Below are positions 42,983-51,662 of a stretch of 64,000 nt of DNA, piece by piece. Position 1 is the stretch's first letter; every line of letters begins with the position of its first letter. The position numbers were made by a program, and so were the translations under genes. The stretch comes from Bradyrhizobium paxllaeri. GTDB lineage: Bacteria; Pseudomonadota; Alphaproteobacteria; Rhizobiales; Xanthobacteraceae. The stretch is from positions 7,596,501 through 7,660,500 of the forward strand of contig NZ_CP042968.1 of assembly GCF_001693515.2 (NCBI RefSeq), given 5' to 3'. The notes below the pieces were generated by a model. It ran no database searches. It was not told the DNA's origin and was given only the letters and a program-made list of their open reading frames with translations.

Positions 42983-43105
42983 CGTCGTCCCTGCGAACGC
43001 AGGGACCCATAACCACAGGCGTTCATTGTTGCGGATGGTATCAACTCTCATCGCGCAAAATCGAGAGGCCGCGGCGTATGGGTCTCTGCGTTCGCAGGGA
43101 CGACG
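42983..43105. repeat. REP-like inverted repeat (family B)
   Basis: Arms at 42983-43010 and 43078-43105 are inverted copies, 27 of 28 bases identical (CGTCGTCCCTGCGAACGCAG and its complement). Each arm is itself a small hairpin (CCCTGCGAACGCAGGG). The paired-arm layout with a 67-base spacer fits a BIME-like unit. Confidence 0.8.
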
Positions 43106-43114
43106 GGAGCCCCG

Positions 43115-43648
43115 TCAAATCTTGCCGTTGACGTCCCGCTGCACCCGGTTGGCCATCTCGATCAGGCGCCGCCAGGCATTTTCCAGGAACGACATCATGC
43201 GATCCATGTCGCGGTCGCTCGGCAGCGGGATTTCGATCTTGCGCTCGCCCTCGGTAACCTTCGGCGGCTTGAGCGAGTCCGCTTTCGGCAGCGGCTCCTC
43301 GATCTTGCCGGATACAGTCGGTTCGCGCGAGGCGAGCTCCGACTTCAGCTTTTCATTCTCGGCCTGCAGCCGGCCAATGTCGACCTGCAGGCGGCCGATT
43401 TCCGAATCCATCGCCGTGCGCTCGTCGGGCACCGCGTAGCAGGCCCAACCGGCGCCCGAATTGGTACAGGTCGAGACCGCGCCGGTTCTGGTGTCGAGCC
43501 GCAATACGCCATCGCCGGCCGGCGACAGCGAATAGCGCCCGTTCTCGGTCTCCGGCAGCGGCCCGGCGAACGCGTGGCCGCCGGCTGCGAGACAGAGCGC
43601 GAGCGCGACGGGGCTTAAAAATTTCGAGGACGATTTTGCTGTGCGCAT
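43115..43648 (-). CDS. Exported coiled-coil protein
   Basis: A 177-residue exported protein of unknown function. It has a signal peptide (SSKFLSPVALALCLAAGGHA, FAG), a compact domain (GRYSLSPAGDGVLRLDTRTG, with Cys pairs in STCTNSGAGWACYA), a coiled coil (IGRLQVDIGRLQAENEKLKS) and a basic C-terminal helix (MMSFLENAWRRLIEMANRVQ). It is monocistronic and starts at 43648. Confidence 0.72.
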   Translation of the reverse strand: MRTAKSSSKFLSPVALALCLAAGGHAFAGPLPETENGRYSLSPAGDGVLRLDTRTGAVSTCTNSGAGWACYAVPDERTAMDSEIGRLQVDIGRLQAENEKLKSELASREPTVSGKIEEPLPKADSLKPPKVTEGERKIEIPLPSDRDMDRMMSFLENAWRRLIEMANRVQRDVNGKI

Positions 43649-43719
43649 GGGCTTGCTCCCGCCTCAGGAGTTGCCGGTTTCCTCGACCGGCGGGGCGCTT
43701 TCAAGGCGCTCCTCACACC

Positions 43720-44343
43720 TTACACCTTTGAGCTATAGGCCGCCCGTCCCGACTTCAACGCATCTTCCAGCAATTCGATGCGGTCCTGGCCCCAGAACAC
43801 TTCGCCATCCAGCACATAGACCGGCGAGCCGAACACGTCGGCCGCAAGCGCCTCCTGCCGGTTCTGCTCATACGCCGCCGTGATGTCGTCTGCGCCGGAG
43901 CGCTCCACCAATTGCGCGCCGGGCAGTCCCGATTCGTCGGCCAGTTTCGCAATCGTTGCGGGATCGGCGAGATTGAGCTGATCTTGCCAGACGCCGGCGA
44001 AGGCCCGCCGCAAATATCGGTCGGGGTCGAGGCCGGCTTCCAGCGCCGCGATCACGACGCCGTCGGCGAGCCGCGCGTTGAAGGGCCAGTGGGCCGGCTG
44101 CAGATTGAATTTCAGCCCGCGCTTGTCGCGCCAGCGCTGCAGTTCGACCATCCGGTATCGCTGCCGCACCGGGTGGCGCTTCATCAGGGGCAGGCCGCCG
44201 GTCTCCGAGAACAGATCGACCAGCACCACCGGCTTGTGATTAACCCTGAGATCGTAAGTACTTACAAGGTCACGAAAGGCTTGATGCCCGATATAGGCCC
44301 AGGGCGATTGGATCGAGAAATAGTAGTCGACCTGACGCGGCAT
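43720..44343 (-). CDS. 2-hydroxychromene-2-carboxylate isomerase (DsbA fold)
   Basis: A 207-residue member of the DsbA-like isomerase family (HCCA isomerase, kappa-GST type). MPRQVDYYFSIQSPWAYIGH is the N-terminal thioredoxin-fold signature, where SPWAYIG replaces the CxxC of oxidoreductases, so it should be glutathione-dependent, not a disulfide oxidase. GSPVYVLDGEVFWGQDRIEL is the cis-Pro segment. In naphthalene pathways the enzyme isomerises hydroxychromene carboxylate; here, with no degradation genes near, the substrate is unknown. Confidence 0.88.
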   Translation of the reverse strand: MPRQVDYYFSIQSPWAYIGHQAFRDLVSTYDLRVNHKPVVLVDLFSETGGLPLMKRHPVRQRYRMVELQRWRDKRGLKFNLQPAHWPFNARLADGVVIAALEAGLDPDRYLRRAFAGVWQDQLNLADPATIAKLADESGLPGAQLVERSGADDITAAYEQNRQEALAADVFGSPVYVLDGEVFWGQDRIELLEDALKSGRAAYSSKV

Positions 44344-44618
44344 GCGCCCTCCGGGAACGAGGATTTTCGTCTCGCGCGAGGCATCCCAACAGACCGCCTA
44401 GACGGGCGCAAGATCGATCCTTGCAGGAATAGCTGCTGCACTGCGATGACAGTCCACAGTGTCGCAGGCAAATCTCGAATAATTCCAGTCAAATCAAAGC
44501 ACTAACTGGCTACGGCCTAATCTTGACTTGATTAGACGCGGTAAGTATGGTCCGCGCGGCTTTCAAGGGTGACGGGCGTAATTTCCATCAACCGTTGGCA
44601 TCGTTTAGGGTCTTGGGC

Positions 44619-44990
44619 ATGGCCGAAGACAAGAACGACAACGCAAGTGGGAATCGCGATCAGCCGTCTTCCGACGAAGCTGCGCTTTCCGCAAGGCTCG
44701 GAAGTCTGGATCAACGGTTGTCCGAAATTCGTGACAGCCGGAAAGTAAGGACTGATCAACCCGGTACCGAAAGCGGAGATACGGCTGCCAGAGCATCTGC
44801 GATGGCGCTGGGTTTCCGGCTTTCCTCAGAGTTGGTCGCGGGCGTTGTCGTCGGGGCGGCGTTGGGTTGGGGGTTCGACCGTTTGTTGTCGACATCGCCG
44901 TTCGGTTTCATCGTGTTTCTTCTGCTCGGCTTTGTCGCCGGGGTGGTCAACGTGGTGAGATCTGCAGGCGTAGCTTCCCGCAGACGCTGA
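44619..44990 (+). CDS. atpI: F0F1 ATP synthase assembly protein I
   Basis: A 123-residue small protein that assists c-ring assembly. An acidic soluble N-terminus (MAEDKNDNASGNRDQPSSDE) precedes two transmembrane helices (LVAGVVVGAALGWGFDRLLS; GFIVFLLLGFVAGVVNVVR) with the family motif GWGFDR. The ATG at 44619 is chosen over the longer open frame. It is first in the atpI-B-E-b'-b operon. The F1 genes are not in this window, as is usual in this group. Confidence 0.9.
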   Translation: MAEDKNDNASGNRDQPSSDEAALSARLGSLDQRLSEIRDSRKVRTDQPGTESGDTAARASAMALGFRLSSELVAGVVVGAALGWGFDRLLSTSPFGFIVFLLLGFVAGVVNVVRSAGVASRRR

Positions 44991-45059
44991 GCACCGACGG
45001 GAAGTCACGACATTTGAAATTCGATCGCCGGCCAGGCCGGTGGATAAAGAGCCGCGCGG

Positions 45060-45815
45060 ATGAAAATCGACCCGATCCACCAGTTCAATATCGAACCCAT
45101 CTTCACGATCGGCCAAATCGGCAACCACACGATCGCCTTCACCAACTCGTCGCTGTACATGTTCCTGGCAGTGGCGGTGATCTCGATCCTGATGATCGGC
45201 GGCATGGCGGGACGGCAACTGGTTCCCGGGCGGCTGCAGTCGATCGCGGAAATCTCCTACGAGTTCGTCGCCTCGACGATCCGCTCTACCGCCGGCGCGG
45301 AAGGCATGAAGTTCTTCCCGCTGATCTTCTCGCTGTTCATGTTCATCTGCATCTCGAACCTGATCGGCATCATCCCCTACACCTTCACCGTTTCGAGCCA
45401 CATCATCGTCACCGCGGCGCTGGCGTTGCTGGTTTTCTTCACGGTGCTGATCTACGGCCTCTACAAGAACGGCCTGAAGTTCTTCAAGCTTTTCGTCCCC
45501 CACGGCGTGCCGATCTACATCCTGCCGCTGGTCATGTTCATCGAAATCCTGTCGTTCTTCCTGCGGCCGGTCTCGCACAGCGTTCGTCTGTTCGCCAACA
45601 TGCTGGCCGGCCATATCGCACTGAAGGTGTTCGCGGGCTTTGTCGCCATGCTCGGCGTCTCGCTCGGCGCAATCGGCTGGATCGGCGGCGTGCTGCCGCT
45701 GGCGCTCACGGTGGCACTGACCGCGCTCGAACTGCTGGTCGCATTCCTGCAGGCCTACGTGTTCGCGATCCTCACCTGCATCTACCTCAACGACGCCATT
45801 CATCCGGGACACTAA
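45060..45815 (+). CDS. atpB: ATP synthase F0 subunit a
   Basis: A 251-residue subunit forming the proton half-channels next to the c-ring. Typical segments are [20 protein letters not shown] helix 1 ([20 protein letters not shown]), [20 protein letters not shown], and the essential-arginine helix [20 protein letters not shown]. Its C-terminal helix [20 protein letters not shown] completes the channel. It is 69 bases from atpI and 55 from atpE. Confidence 0.96.
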   Translation: MKIDPIHQFNIEPIFTIGQIGNHTIAFTNSSLYMFLAVAVISILMIGGMAGRQLVPGRLQSIAEISYEFVASTIRSTAGAEGMKFFPLIFSLFMFICISNLIGIIPYTFTVSSHIIVTAALALLVFFTVLIYGLYKNGLKFFKLFVPHGVPIYILPLVMFIEILSFFLRPVSHSVRLFANMLAGHIALKVFAGFVAMLGVSLGAIGWIGGVLPLALTVALTALELLVAFLQAYVFAILTCIYLNDAIHPGH

Positions 45816-45870
45816 GCGGTCCGGGGAATTTCCACCCACACTTTGTCTTATCCTCAAGGAGCTCTAGAAA

Positions 45871-46101
45871 ATGGAACCGGCAGCAGCAAAACTTATCGGC
45901 GCGGGCATCGCGTGCATCGGCATGGGCGGCGCAGGCGTCGGCGTGGGCATCATCTTCGGTAACTACCTTGCCGCTGCCGTGCGCAATCCTTCCGCAGCCC
46001 AGGGCCAGTTCGGCAACCTGATCTTCGGCTTCGCCGTGACCGAAGCGCTCGGCATCTTCTCGCTGCTGATCGCGCTGCTGCTGCTGTTCGTTCCGCTCTG
46101 A
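45871..46101 (+). CDS. atpE: ATP synthase F0 subunit c
   Basis: A 76-residue two-helix hairpin forming the rotor ring. Helix 1 is glycine-rich ([20 protein letters not shown]), the polar loop is RNPSAAQGQ, and helix 2 carries the proton-binding Glu58 ([20 protein letters not shown]). The C-terminus FVPL is typical. AGGAG precedes the ATG. Confidence 0.97.
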   Translation: MEPAAAKLIGAGIACIGMGGAGVGVGIIFGNYLAAAVRNPSAAQGQFGNLIFGFAVTEALGIFSLLIALLLLFVPL

Positions 46102-46158
46102 GCTGCACCCTATCGCGCCGCCTCCGGGCGGCGCGGCTGACTGCAACAGGAGAACCCC

Positions 46159-46722
46159 GTGGCTGAAAAAAGTCATGGTACCCCGGCCAAGGGCACTGGC
46201 GCCCACACCGAAGCCGACGGCGGACACGGCGGAGGATTTCCTCCGTTCGAGTCGAGCACGTTTGCTTCGCAACTGGTGTCGCTCGCGATCGCATTCGTCG
46301 CACTCTACGTCATCGTCTCTCGCATCGCGCTGCCGCGCGTCGAAAGCGTGATCGACGCGCGTCAGAACGCGATCGAGGGCGATCTTTCAGCGGCGCAGAA
46401 GTTCAAGGACGAGTCGGACGCGGCGCTGAAAGCGTACGAGACCGAACTCGCCTCCGCCCGCACCCGCGCGCAGGCGATCGGCAACGAGACCCGCGAGAAG
46501 CTGAATGCGGCTGCAGAAGCCGAGCGCAAGACGCTGGAAGACCAGCTCACCGCCAAGCTTGCCGCCGCCGAGAAGCAGATCGCGGCGACGCGGGAAACCG
46601 CGATGAGCAATGTCCGCGGCATCGCCGCAGATGCGGCCGGCGCGATCGTCCAGCGTCTCACCGGCGTGCTGCCCGACAGCAAGGCGGTGAGCAGCGCCGT
46701 CGACGCTTCGTTGAAGGGATAG
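46159..46722 (+). CDS. atpG: ATP synthase F0 subunit b'
   Basis: A 187-residue stator subunit. It has a polar N-terminal extension ([20 protein letters not shown]), one membrane helix ([20 protein letters not shown]) and a long alanine/glutamate-rich coiled coil that forms a heterodimeric stalk with subunit b. The start is GTG with AGGAG upstream. The presence of both b' and b, as in photosynthetic and alphaproteobacterial enzymes, identifies it as the b' paralogue. It ends 4 bases before the b gene. Confidence 0.92.
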   Translation: MAEKSHGTPAKGTGAHTEADGGHGGGFPPFESSTFASQLVSLAIAFVALYVIVSRIALPRVESVIDARQNAIEGDLSAAQKFKDESDAALKAYETELASARTRAQAIGNETREKLNAAAEAERKTLEDQLTAKLAAAEKQIAATRETAMSNVRGIAADAAGAIVQRLTGVLPDSKAVSSAVDASLKG

Positions 46723-46726
46723 ACCG

Positions 46727-47212
46727 ATGTTCACCCAACCGGAAACCTGGGTCGCAATCGCCTTCGTGATCCTGCTGGTGCTGTTTGCCTATCTCGGCAT
46801 CCACAAGACGGTGCTGACGGCGCTCGATCATCGCAGCGAGCGCATCAAGGCCGAACTTGACGACGCCAAGCGTCTCAAGGAGGAGGCCGCCAAGCTGCTC
46901 GGCGAGTATCAGACCCGCCGCGCCAGCGCCGAGCGCGAGGCCGAGGAGATCGTCGCCAACGCCAAGGCCGAAGCCGAGCGCATCGCGACCGAAGCCAAGG
47001 CCAAGATGGAAGACTTCGTCGCCCGCCGCACCAAGACCGCCGAAGGCAAGATCGCACTTGCCGAAGCCCAGGCTTTGGCTGACGTCCGGGCCGCTGCCGC
47101 CAACGCCGCGGTCGAAGCCGCCTCGACCATCCTGTCGCAGTCGGTCAAGGGCTCGGTCGCCGACGACCTGCTCACCAAGGGCATTGCGGAAGTTCGCGCC
47201 AAGCTGAACTGA
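46727..47212 (+). CDS. atpF: ATP synthase F0 subunit b
   Basis: A 161-residue stator subunit with an N-terminal membrane helix ([20 protein letters not shown]) and a charged coiled coil ([40 protein letters not shown]). It pairs with b' to hold F1 still during rotation. It is last in the operon; a terminator follows after 19 bases. Confidence 0.94.
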   Translation: MFTQPETWVAIAFVILLVLFAYLGIHKTVLTALDHRSERIKAELDDAKRLKEEAAKLLGEYQTRRASAEREAEEIVANAKAEAERIATEAKAKMEDFVARRTKTAEGKIALAEAQALADVRAAAANAAVEAASTILSQSVKGSVADDLLTKGIAEVRAKLN

Positions 47213-47231
47213 ACGCTTCCCACCACCAATC

Positions 47232-47268
47232 AAAAGCCGGCGCGAGGCAATCGCGCCGGCTTTTTTAT
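47232..47268. terminator. Bidirectional terminator between atpF and exported protein gene
   Basis: AAAAGCCGGCGCGA and TCGCGCCGGCTTTT pair around GGCAA, with TTTTTT on the plus side and an A/T run on the other. It lies between two convergent genes, ending atpF and reading into the stop of the minus gene, so it can serve both. Confidence 0.85.
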
Positions 47269-47903
47269 TGTCTCTTCTTTTTCGGTGCCGGGCGTTCGGG
47301 CTTCAGGGCCTGCGGGTCGAAGCCGATATAGAAGATGTAGCTGTCGCCGGCGGCGCCGGGAGGCACCGGATAGGTAAGGTCTTCGGCGACCAGCGTGAAC
47401 GGCTCGCTGCCGCTTTCGGTCATGTTGACCGTGGTCTGGTAGGCCTTGGTGGCGATGGTCTTCTCGGCCACGCCGCCGTGCACCACCGCCACGCGGATCG
47501 GGACCTGGACCGAGGCCGGGGCGCCGGCGGGACCGGCGATGACGCGGCCCTGAATGCCGATCCGCGCCGTGATCACGCCGCCATTGAGGCTGCATTCGCG
47601 GGCCATCTTGCTGATCGTCGCCTGGAAGCGCAGGTCGTTGCCGACCGGCTGCTTGCCAGGCGCTCCGACCGCGTAAGTGGATGCCCCCGCCCTGACCGTA
47701 ACCGGCGGACAGGTCAGATCGCCCGTATCCTGCGGAACCGCCGCCGGCGCAGCGGCGGCCGGCTCCTCGTCCGACTTGCCGCCGAACAGGCTCTTGAAGC
47801 GATCGCCCAGCGATTGCGCCGATGCCGGCACGGCCGTCAGGCACGCCAACCCACCCGCGACCGCGGCCACCACCGCGATCCCAGCCAAACGATTGTCACC
47901 CAT
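47265..47903 (-). CDS. Exported hypothetical protein
   Basis: A 212-residue exported protein. A signal peptide (GIAVVAAVAGGLACLTAVPA, SAQ) is followed by an Ala/Pro-rich linker and a beta-rich domain (LRFQATISKMARECSLNGGV, GIQGRVIAGPAGAPASVQVP) with two Cys (TCPPVTV, RECSLN). A basic tail ends PAPKKKRQ. It resembles periplasmic proteins of this taxonomic group with no assigned role. The ATG at 47903 is preferred to the longer open frame. Confidence 0.7.
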   Translation of the reverse strand: MGDNRLAGIAVVAAVAGGLACLTAVPASAQSLGDRFKSLFGGKSDEEPAAAAPAAVPQDTGDLTCPPVTVRAGASTYAVGAPGKQPVGNDLRFQATISKMARECSLNGGVITARIGIQGRVIAGPAGAPASVQVPIRVAVVHGGVAEKTIATKAYQTTVNMTESGSEPFTLVAEDLTYPVPPGAAGDSYIFYIGFDPQALKPERPAPKKKRQ

Positions 47904-48013
47904 GCGACGTCCCTGACATCCCATTGTTATTATTCCCGGCGGCCTTATAGCAGCCCAATGGCGGCGAACCCAAGGCACCCAAAAGGCCTAGGAACCAACG
48001 GCGAATCAGCGGT

Positions 48014-48601
48014 TCAGCCGCGGAAATCCTCGTGCAGCAGGCCGAACAGCAGATGGTCCTGCCAGACGCCGTTGATGCAGAGATAGCGCCGCGCCAGCCC
48101 CTCGCGGGTGAAGCCGCATTTCTCCAGCACCCGGATCGACGGCGAGTTGGAGGGGATGCAGGCGGCCTCGATGCGGTGCAAATTGAGCTCGCCAAACAGC
48201 GTCGGCAGCAGCACCCGCAGCGCGGTGGTCATGTAGCCGCGATGGGCATGGGGCTCGCCGACCCAATAGCCGATGGTGCCGGCCTGCACGATGCCGCGGC
48301 GGACATTGGCGAGCGTGATGCCGCCGATCATGGCGCCATCGGCCTCGCGGAAGATGATGAACGGATAGGACCGGTCGGCGGCGATATCCTCGGCGTAGCG
48401 GCGGAGCCTGCGGCGAAAGCCGGCGCGGGTCAGATCGTCCGACGGCCAGATCGGTTCCCACGGCGTCAGATAGGCGCGGCTCGATTCGCGCAATTGCGCC
48501 CATTGCGGGAAGTCCGACATCTGCGGCGCGCGCAGCAGGAGGCCGCGGCCGCGCGGCACAAGCGCGGCAGGTCCGCTGGTTGGCAACCGAAACAGGGCCA
48601 T
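48014..48601 (-). CDS. GNAT-family acetyltransferase (RimJ-like)
   Basis: A 195-residue N-acetyltransferase of the RimJ/RimL subgroup. The acetyl-CoA-binding region reads GTIGYWVGEPHAHRGYMTTA, with the R-G-Y-M variant of the P-loop, then LNLHRIEAACIPSNSPSIRV and LEKCGFTREGLARRYLCING, all standard for ribosomal-protein or amino-acid N-acetyltransferases. The ATG at 48601 has GGGAGAG upstream (GTG at 48607 is an alternative). It lies 22 bases after the M16 peptidase gene and probably shares its transcript with thrC. Confidence 0.9.
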   Translation of the reverse strand: MALFRLPTSGPAALVPRGRGLLLRAPQMSDFPQWAQLRESSRAYLTPWEPIWPSDDLTRAGFRRRLRRYAEDIAADRSYPFIIFREADGAMIGGITLANVRRGIVQAGTIGYWVGEPHAHRGYMTTALRVLLPTLFGELNLHRIEAACIPSNSPSIRVLEKCGFTREGLARRYLCINGVWQDHLLFGLLHEDFRG

Positions 48602-48623
48602 GCCCACTCTCTCCCGCTCTACC

Positions 48624-49913
48624 TCAATGTAGCAGCGTCTTCGCCTTCGACCGCGTCAATCCTTCCGCAAAAGATACCGCCGTGTCCAGACCCCTGCCAC
48701 TGCCGAGTGCCACAACCGCCGGCCGGCTACGCGACAAAAGTGCGTGGGCGGCGCTTTGGGTGGATTCGACGCTGACGGCGTCGATCCGCGCCACCAGCTC
48801 CTCCACCGTCAGGGGACGGCCATAGGCCAATATATGCCGCGCCAATTGTTCGGCCCGCGACGAGCAGCTCTCCAGCGCCATCAGCAGTCCCGCCTTCATC
48901 TGCGCCTTGGCGCGGGCGATTTCGGCTTCGGTGAGGGTTTCCACCGCGTCATTGATGACGTCGACGATCACTTCCATCATTTCCGGCGCGTCGCCGGGAT
49001 CGGTGCCGGTATAGAGGCCGAAAAAGCCGGTGTCGGTATAGGGCGCATGGAAGGTGTAGATCGAGTAGCACAGGCCGCGCTTCTCGCGCACTTCCTGGAA
49101 CAGCCGCGACGACATTCCGCCGCCGAGCGTGTTGGTGAAGACCTGCAGCGAGAACAGCGAGAGGTCGGTCTGCGGCACGCCTTCCAGCGCCAGCGTCAGA
49201 TGCGCCTGTTCGAGGTCGCGGTGCACCACGCGCGAGCCGCCCTTGCCGAACATCGCCGGTTGCGGCTTCGGCGCGGGCGTGGCGTCGAAGCTGGCAAACT
49301 TTTGCGCCGCTTCCTCCACCACGCGCGTGTGATCGACCGCGCCGGCGGCGGCCACCACCATGTCGGGCCCGCGGTAATGCGTGGAGAGATAGCCGCGCAG
49401 CATGTCGCGATCGAACTTCTTCAGCGTCTTGGCGGTGCCGAGCAGCGAGCGGCCCATCGGCTGGTCCGGAAAGCAGAGTTCGTTGAGGTGCTCGAACACG
49501 ACATCATCGGGCGTATCCTGCGCCGCGCCGATTTCCTGCACGATGACGCTCTTCTCGCGCTCGAGTTCGTCCGGCACGAAGGAGGGATTGGTGAGAATGT
49601 CGGACAGCACATCCAGCGCCAGCGGCACGTCGGCCTTCATCACCCGCGCATAATAGGCGGTGGTCTCGGTCGAGGTGCCGGCGTTGAGATCGCCGCCGAC
49701 CGCCTCGATCTCCTCGACGATCTCACGTGAGGAGCGCTTGGTCGTGCCCTTGAAGGCCATATGTTCGAGAAGATGCGATATGCCGTGCTCGTTCGGCTTT
49801 TCGTCGCGGCCGCCGACACCGGCCCAGACGCCGAGCGCTGCGGTTTCCAGATGCGGCATGGTGTCGGTGACGACGGTCAGGCCGGACGGCAACTTGGTCA
49901 CGTCGACACTCAT
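48624..49913 (-). CDS. M16-family zinc peptidase (processing-peptidase-like)
   Basis: A 429-residue pitrilysin-family metallopeptidase like PqqL/mitochondrial processing peptidase beta. The inverted zinc motif HLLEH lies at residues 47-51 and the distal Glu is in the ELEREKSVIVQEI helix. GGMSSRLFQEVREKRGLCYS is the hallmark of the C-terminal half. The ATG at 49913 overlaps the thrC stop (ATGA); the frame upstream is open by chance through thrC. The thrC-M16-GNAT order is typical for this group. Its natural substrates are unknown. Confidence 0.93.
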   Translation of the reverse strand: MSVDVTKLPSGLTVVTDTMPHLETAALGVWAGVGGRDEKPNEHGISHLLEHMAFKGTTKRSSREIVEEIEAVGGDLNAGTSTETTAYYARVMKADVPLALDVLSDILTNPSFVPDELEREKSVIVQEIGAAQDTPDDVVFEHLNELCFPDQPMGRSLLGTAKTLKKFDRDMLRGYLSTHYRGPDMVVAAAGAVDHTRVVEEAAQKFASFDATPAPKPQPAMFGKGGSRVVHRDLEQAHLTLALEGVPQTDLSLFSLQVFTNTLGGGMSSRLFQEVREKRGLCYSIYTFHAPYTDTGFFGLYTGTDPGDAPEMMEVIVDVINDAVETLTEAEIARAKAQMKAGLLMALESCSSRAEQLARHILAYGRPLTVEELVARIDAVSVESTQSAAHALLSRSRPAVVALGSGRGLDTAVSFAEGLTRSKAKTLLH

Positions 49914-51328
49914 CCGGCTACTCCCTGCTTCGCGGCACGGCTCACCGAGCGCACGAATCGCTCCACTTCGGCTGAATCGTTCTTCATCACCGTGATGTGT
50001 TCGGATTTGGTCATCAGGCCGTCGAGCCAGGCCGGCAGTTGCGGCCGCACGCCGCAGGCGGCTTCCACCGCATCGGGAAACTTGGCCGGATGCGCGGTCG
50101 ACAGCACGATGTTGGGGATCTTCGAATCCGAGGTGTCGCGATCGGCCACCGCCAGCGCCACCGCAGTATGGGGATCGACGAGCTCGCCGGCCTCGCGCCA
50201 GGCGGTGCGGATCGCGGCCGAGGTCTCGGTCTCGTCGGCACGGCCGGCGTCGAACTCCTCGCGGATCGCGGCCAGCATGGCATCCGGCAGCACGAAGCGG
50301 CCGGACTGTTTTAGCGAGCCCATCAGGCGGCGGACGCTGTCGGCATCGCGGCGGCTCGCCTCGAACAGCAGCCGCTCGAAATTCGAGGAGACCTGGATAT
50401 CCATCGAGGGCGAAGCGGAGGCGTGAACCTCGCGGACCTCGTAGATGCCGGTCTTGAGCGTGCGCGGCAGGATGTCGTTGATGTTGGAGGCGATGCGCAA
50501 CCAGCGCACCGGCAGGCCCATTTTCTTGGCGACGTAGCCTGCAAAGATGTCGCCGAAATTGCCGGTCGGCACGGTGAAATCCACCGTGCGCGCGGGCGCG
50601 CCGAGCGCCACGGCGGAAGTGAAGTAGTACACCACCTGGGCGACGATCCGCGCCCAGTTGATCGAGTTGACGCCGGACAGCGAGACCGCGTCGCGAAAGC
50701 CGTGATGATTGAACATCGCCTTCACAATCGCCTGGCAATCGTCGAACGTCCCTTCGATCGCGACCGCGTGCACGTTGGCGGCGCCGGTCGTCGTCATCAT
50801 CCGCCGCTGCACGTCGGAGATGCGCCTGTTCGGAAACAGCACCACCAGATCGACATTGTCGAGGCCGGCAAAGGCATCGACCGCGGCGCCGCCAGTATCG
50901 CCCGAGGTCGCCACCACGATGGTGGTGCGCTGGTTGCGCTTGGCCAGCACATGATCCATCAGCCGCGAGATCAACTGCATCGCGACGTCCTTGAACGCCA
51001 GCGTCGGGCCGTGGAACAGCTCCAGCACGAATTGATTGGGGCTGACCTGGTTCAGCGGCACCACCGCGGGATGGCGGAACGTGGCGTAGGCCTCATTCGC
51101 CATGCGGCCGAGATCGGCGTCGGAGATTTCGCCCGCGGCGAACGGCTTGATCACGTCGACGGCGACTTCCCAATAGGGACGGCCGAAGAAGGAGGCGATC
51201 GTCTCGCGCGACAGTTGCGGCCAGACCTCGGGCACATAGAGGCCGCCGTCGCGGGCGAGCCCGGTCAGCATCACATCGCAGAAACCCAGAACGGGGGCCT
51301 CCCCCCGCGTCGAAATATAGCGCGTCAA
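49910..51328 (-). CDS. thrC: Threonine synthase
   Basis: A 472-residue PLP enzyme converting O-phosphohomoserine to threonine. MTRYISTRGEAPVLGFCDVM is the usual N-terminus; the start is TTG at 51328 with GGAGGG just upstream. FHGPTLAFKDVAMQ holds the PLP Lys113, and VATSGDTGGAAVDAF is the phosphate-binding loop. The length fits the long ThrC subgroup of Proteobacteria. It heads a thrC-M16-GNAT cluster. Confidence 0.95.
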   Translation of the reverse strand: MTRYISTRGEAPVLGFCDVMLTGLARDGGLYVPEVWPQLSRETIASFFGRPYWEVAVDVIKPFAAGEISDADLGRMANEAYATFRHPAVVPLNQVSPNQFVLELFHGPTLAFKDVAMQLISRLMDHVLAKRNQRTTIVVATSGDTGGAAVDAFAGLDNVDLVVLFPNRRISDVQRRMMTTTGAANVHAVAIEGTFDDCQAIVKAMFNHHGFRDAVSLSGVNSINWARIVAQVVYYFTSAVALGAPARTVDFTVPTGNFGDIFAGYVAKKMGLPVRWLRIASNINDILPRTLKTGIYEVREVHASASPSMDIQVSSNFERLLFEASRRDADSVRRLMGSLKQSGRFVLPDAMLAAIREEFDAGRADETETSAAIRTAWREAGELVDPHTAVALAVADRDTSDSKIPNIVLSTAHPAKFPDAVEAACGVRPQLPAWLDGLMTKSEHITVMKNDSAEVERFVRSVSRAAKQGVAG

Positions 51329-51535
51329 ACCACCCTCCAAAGGCGCCAGCCCTATGCCAAGCCTTTGATATTGATCGTGAATTAGATTTCGCCTAGCGAA
51401 GCGAGGAGTCACCATAAAGCGTTTTTGTGCCGAGGGGAAATGGCATTGGGCGAAAAGACCGCGGTGCTTTGGGACCAGCGGCTTCATGGTTTGAGACGCG
51501 CGGCGTGGCCGCGCTCCTCACCGTGAGACACACTC

Positions 51536-51643
51536 CGTCATCCCCCGCGAATGCGGGGGATGCAGTACGCTGCGGCCCATCGGCTCAATTACGGCTGTCT
51601 CTGGACTACTGGGTCACCCGCCTTCGCATTCGCGGGTGACGAC
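51536..51643. repeat. REP-like inverted repeat (family C)
   Basis: Two related inverted arms: one at 51536 containing CCCCCGCGAATGCGGGGG, the other at 51611-51643 containing GCGAATGCGAAGGCGGG in complement. The GCAGTA and TACTGG edges face each other across a spacer. It lies in the intergenic gap between thrC and the lolC-like gene. Confidence 0.7.
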
Positions 51644-51662
51644 ATCTGGGTGTGCGCCACCG

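Noticed and set aside
49914..50738. N-terminal extension of the M16 peptidase through thrC
   Set aside because: The open frame is chance. The true start at 49913 overlaps the thrC stop and gives the normal M16 N-terminus.
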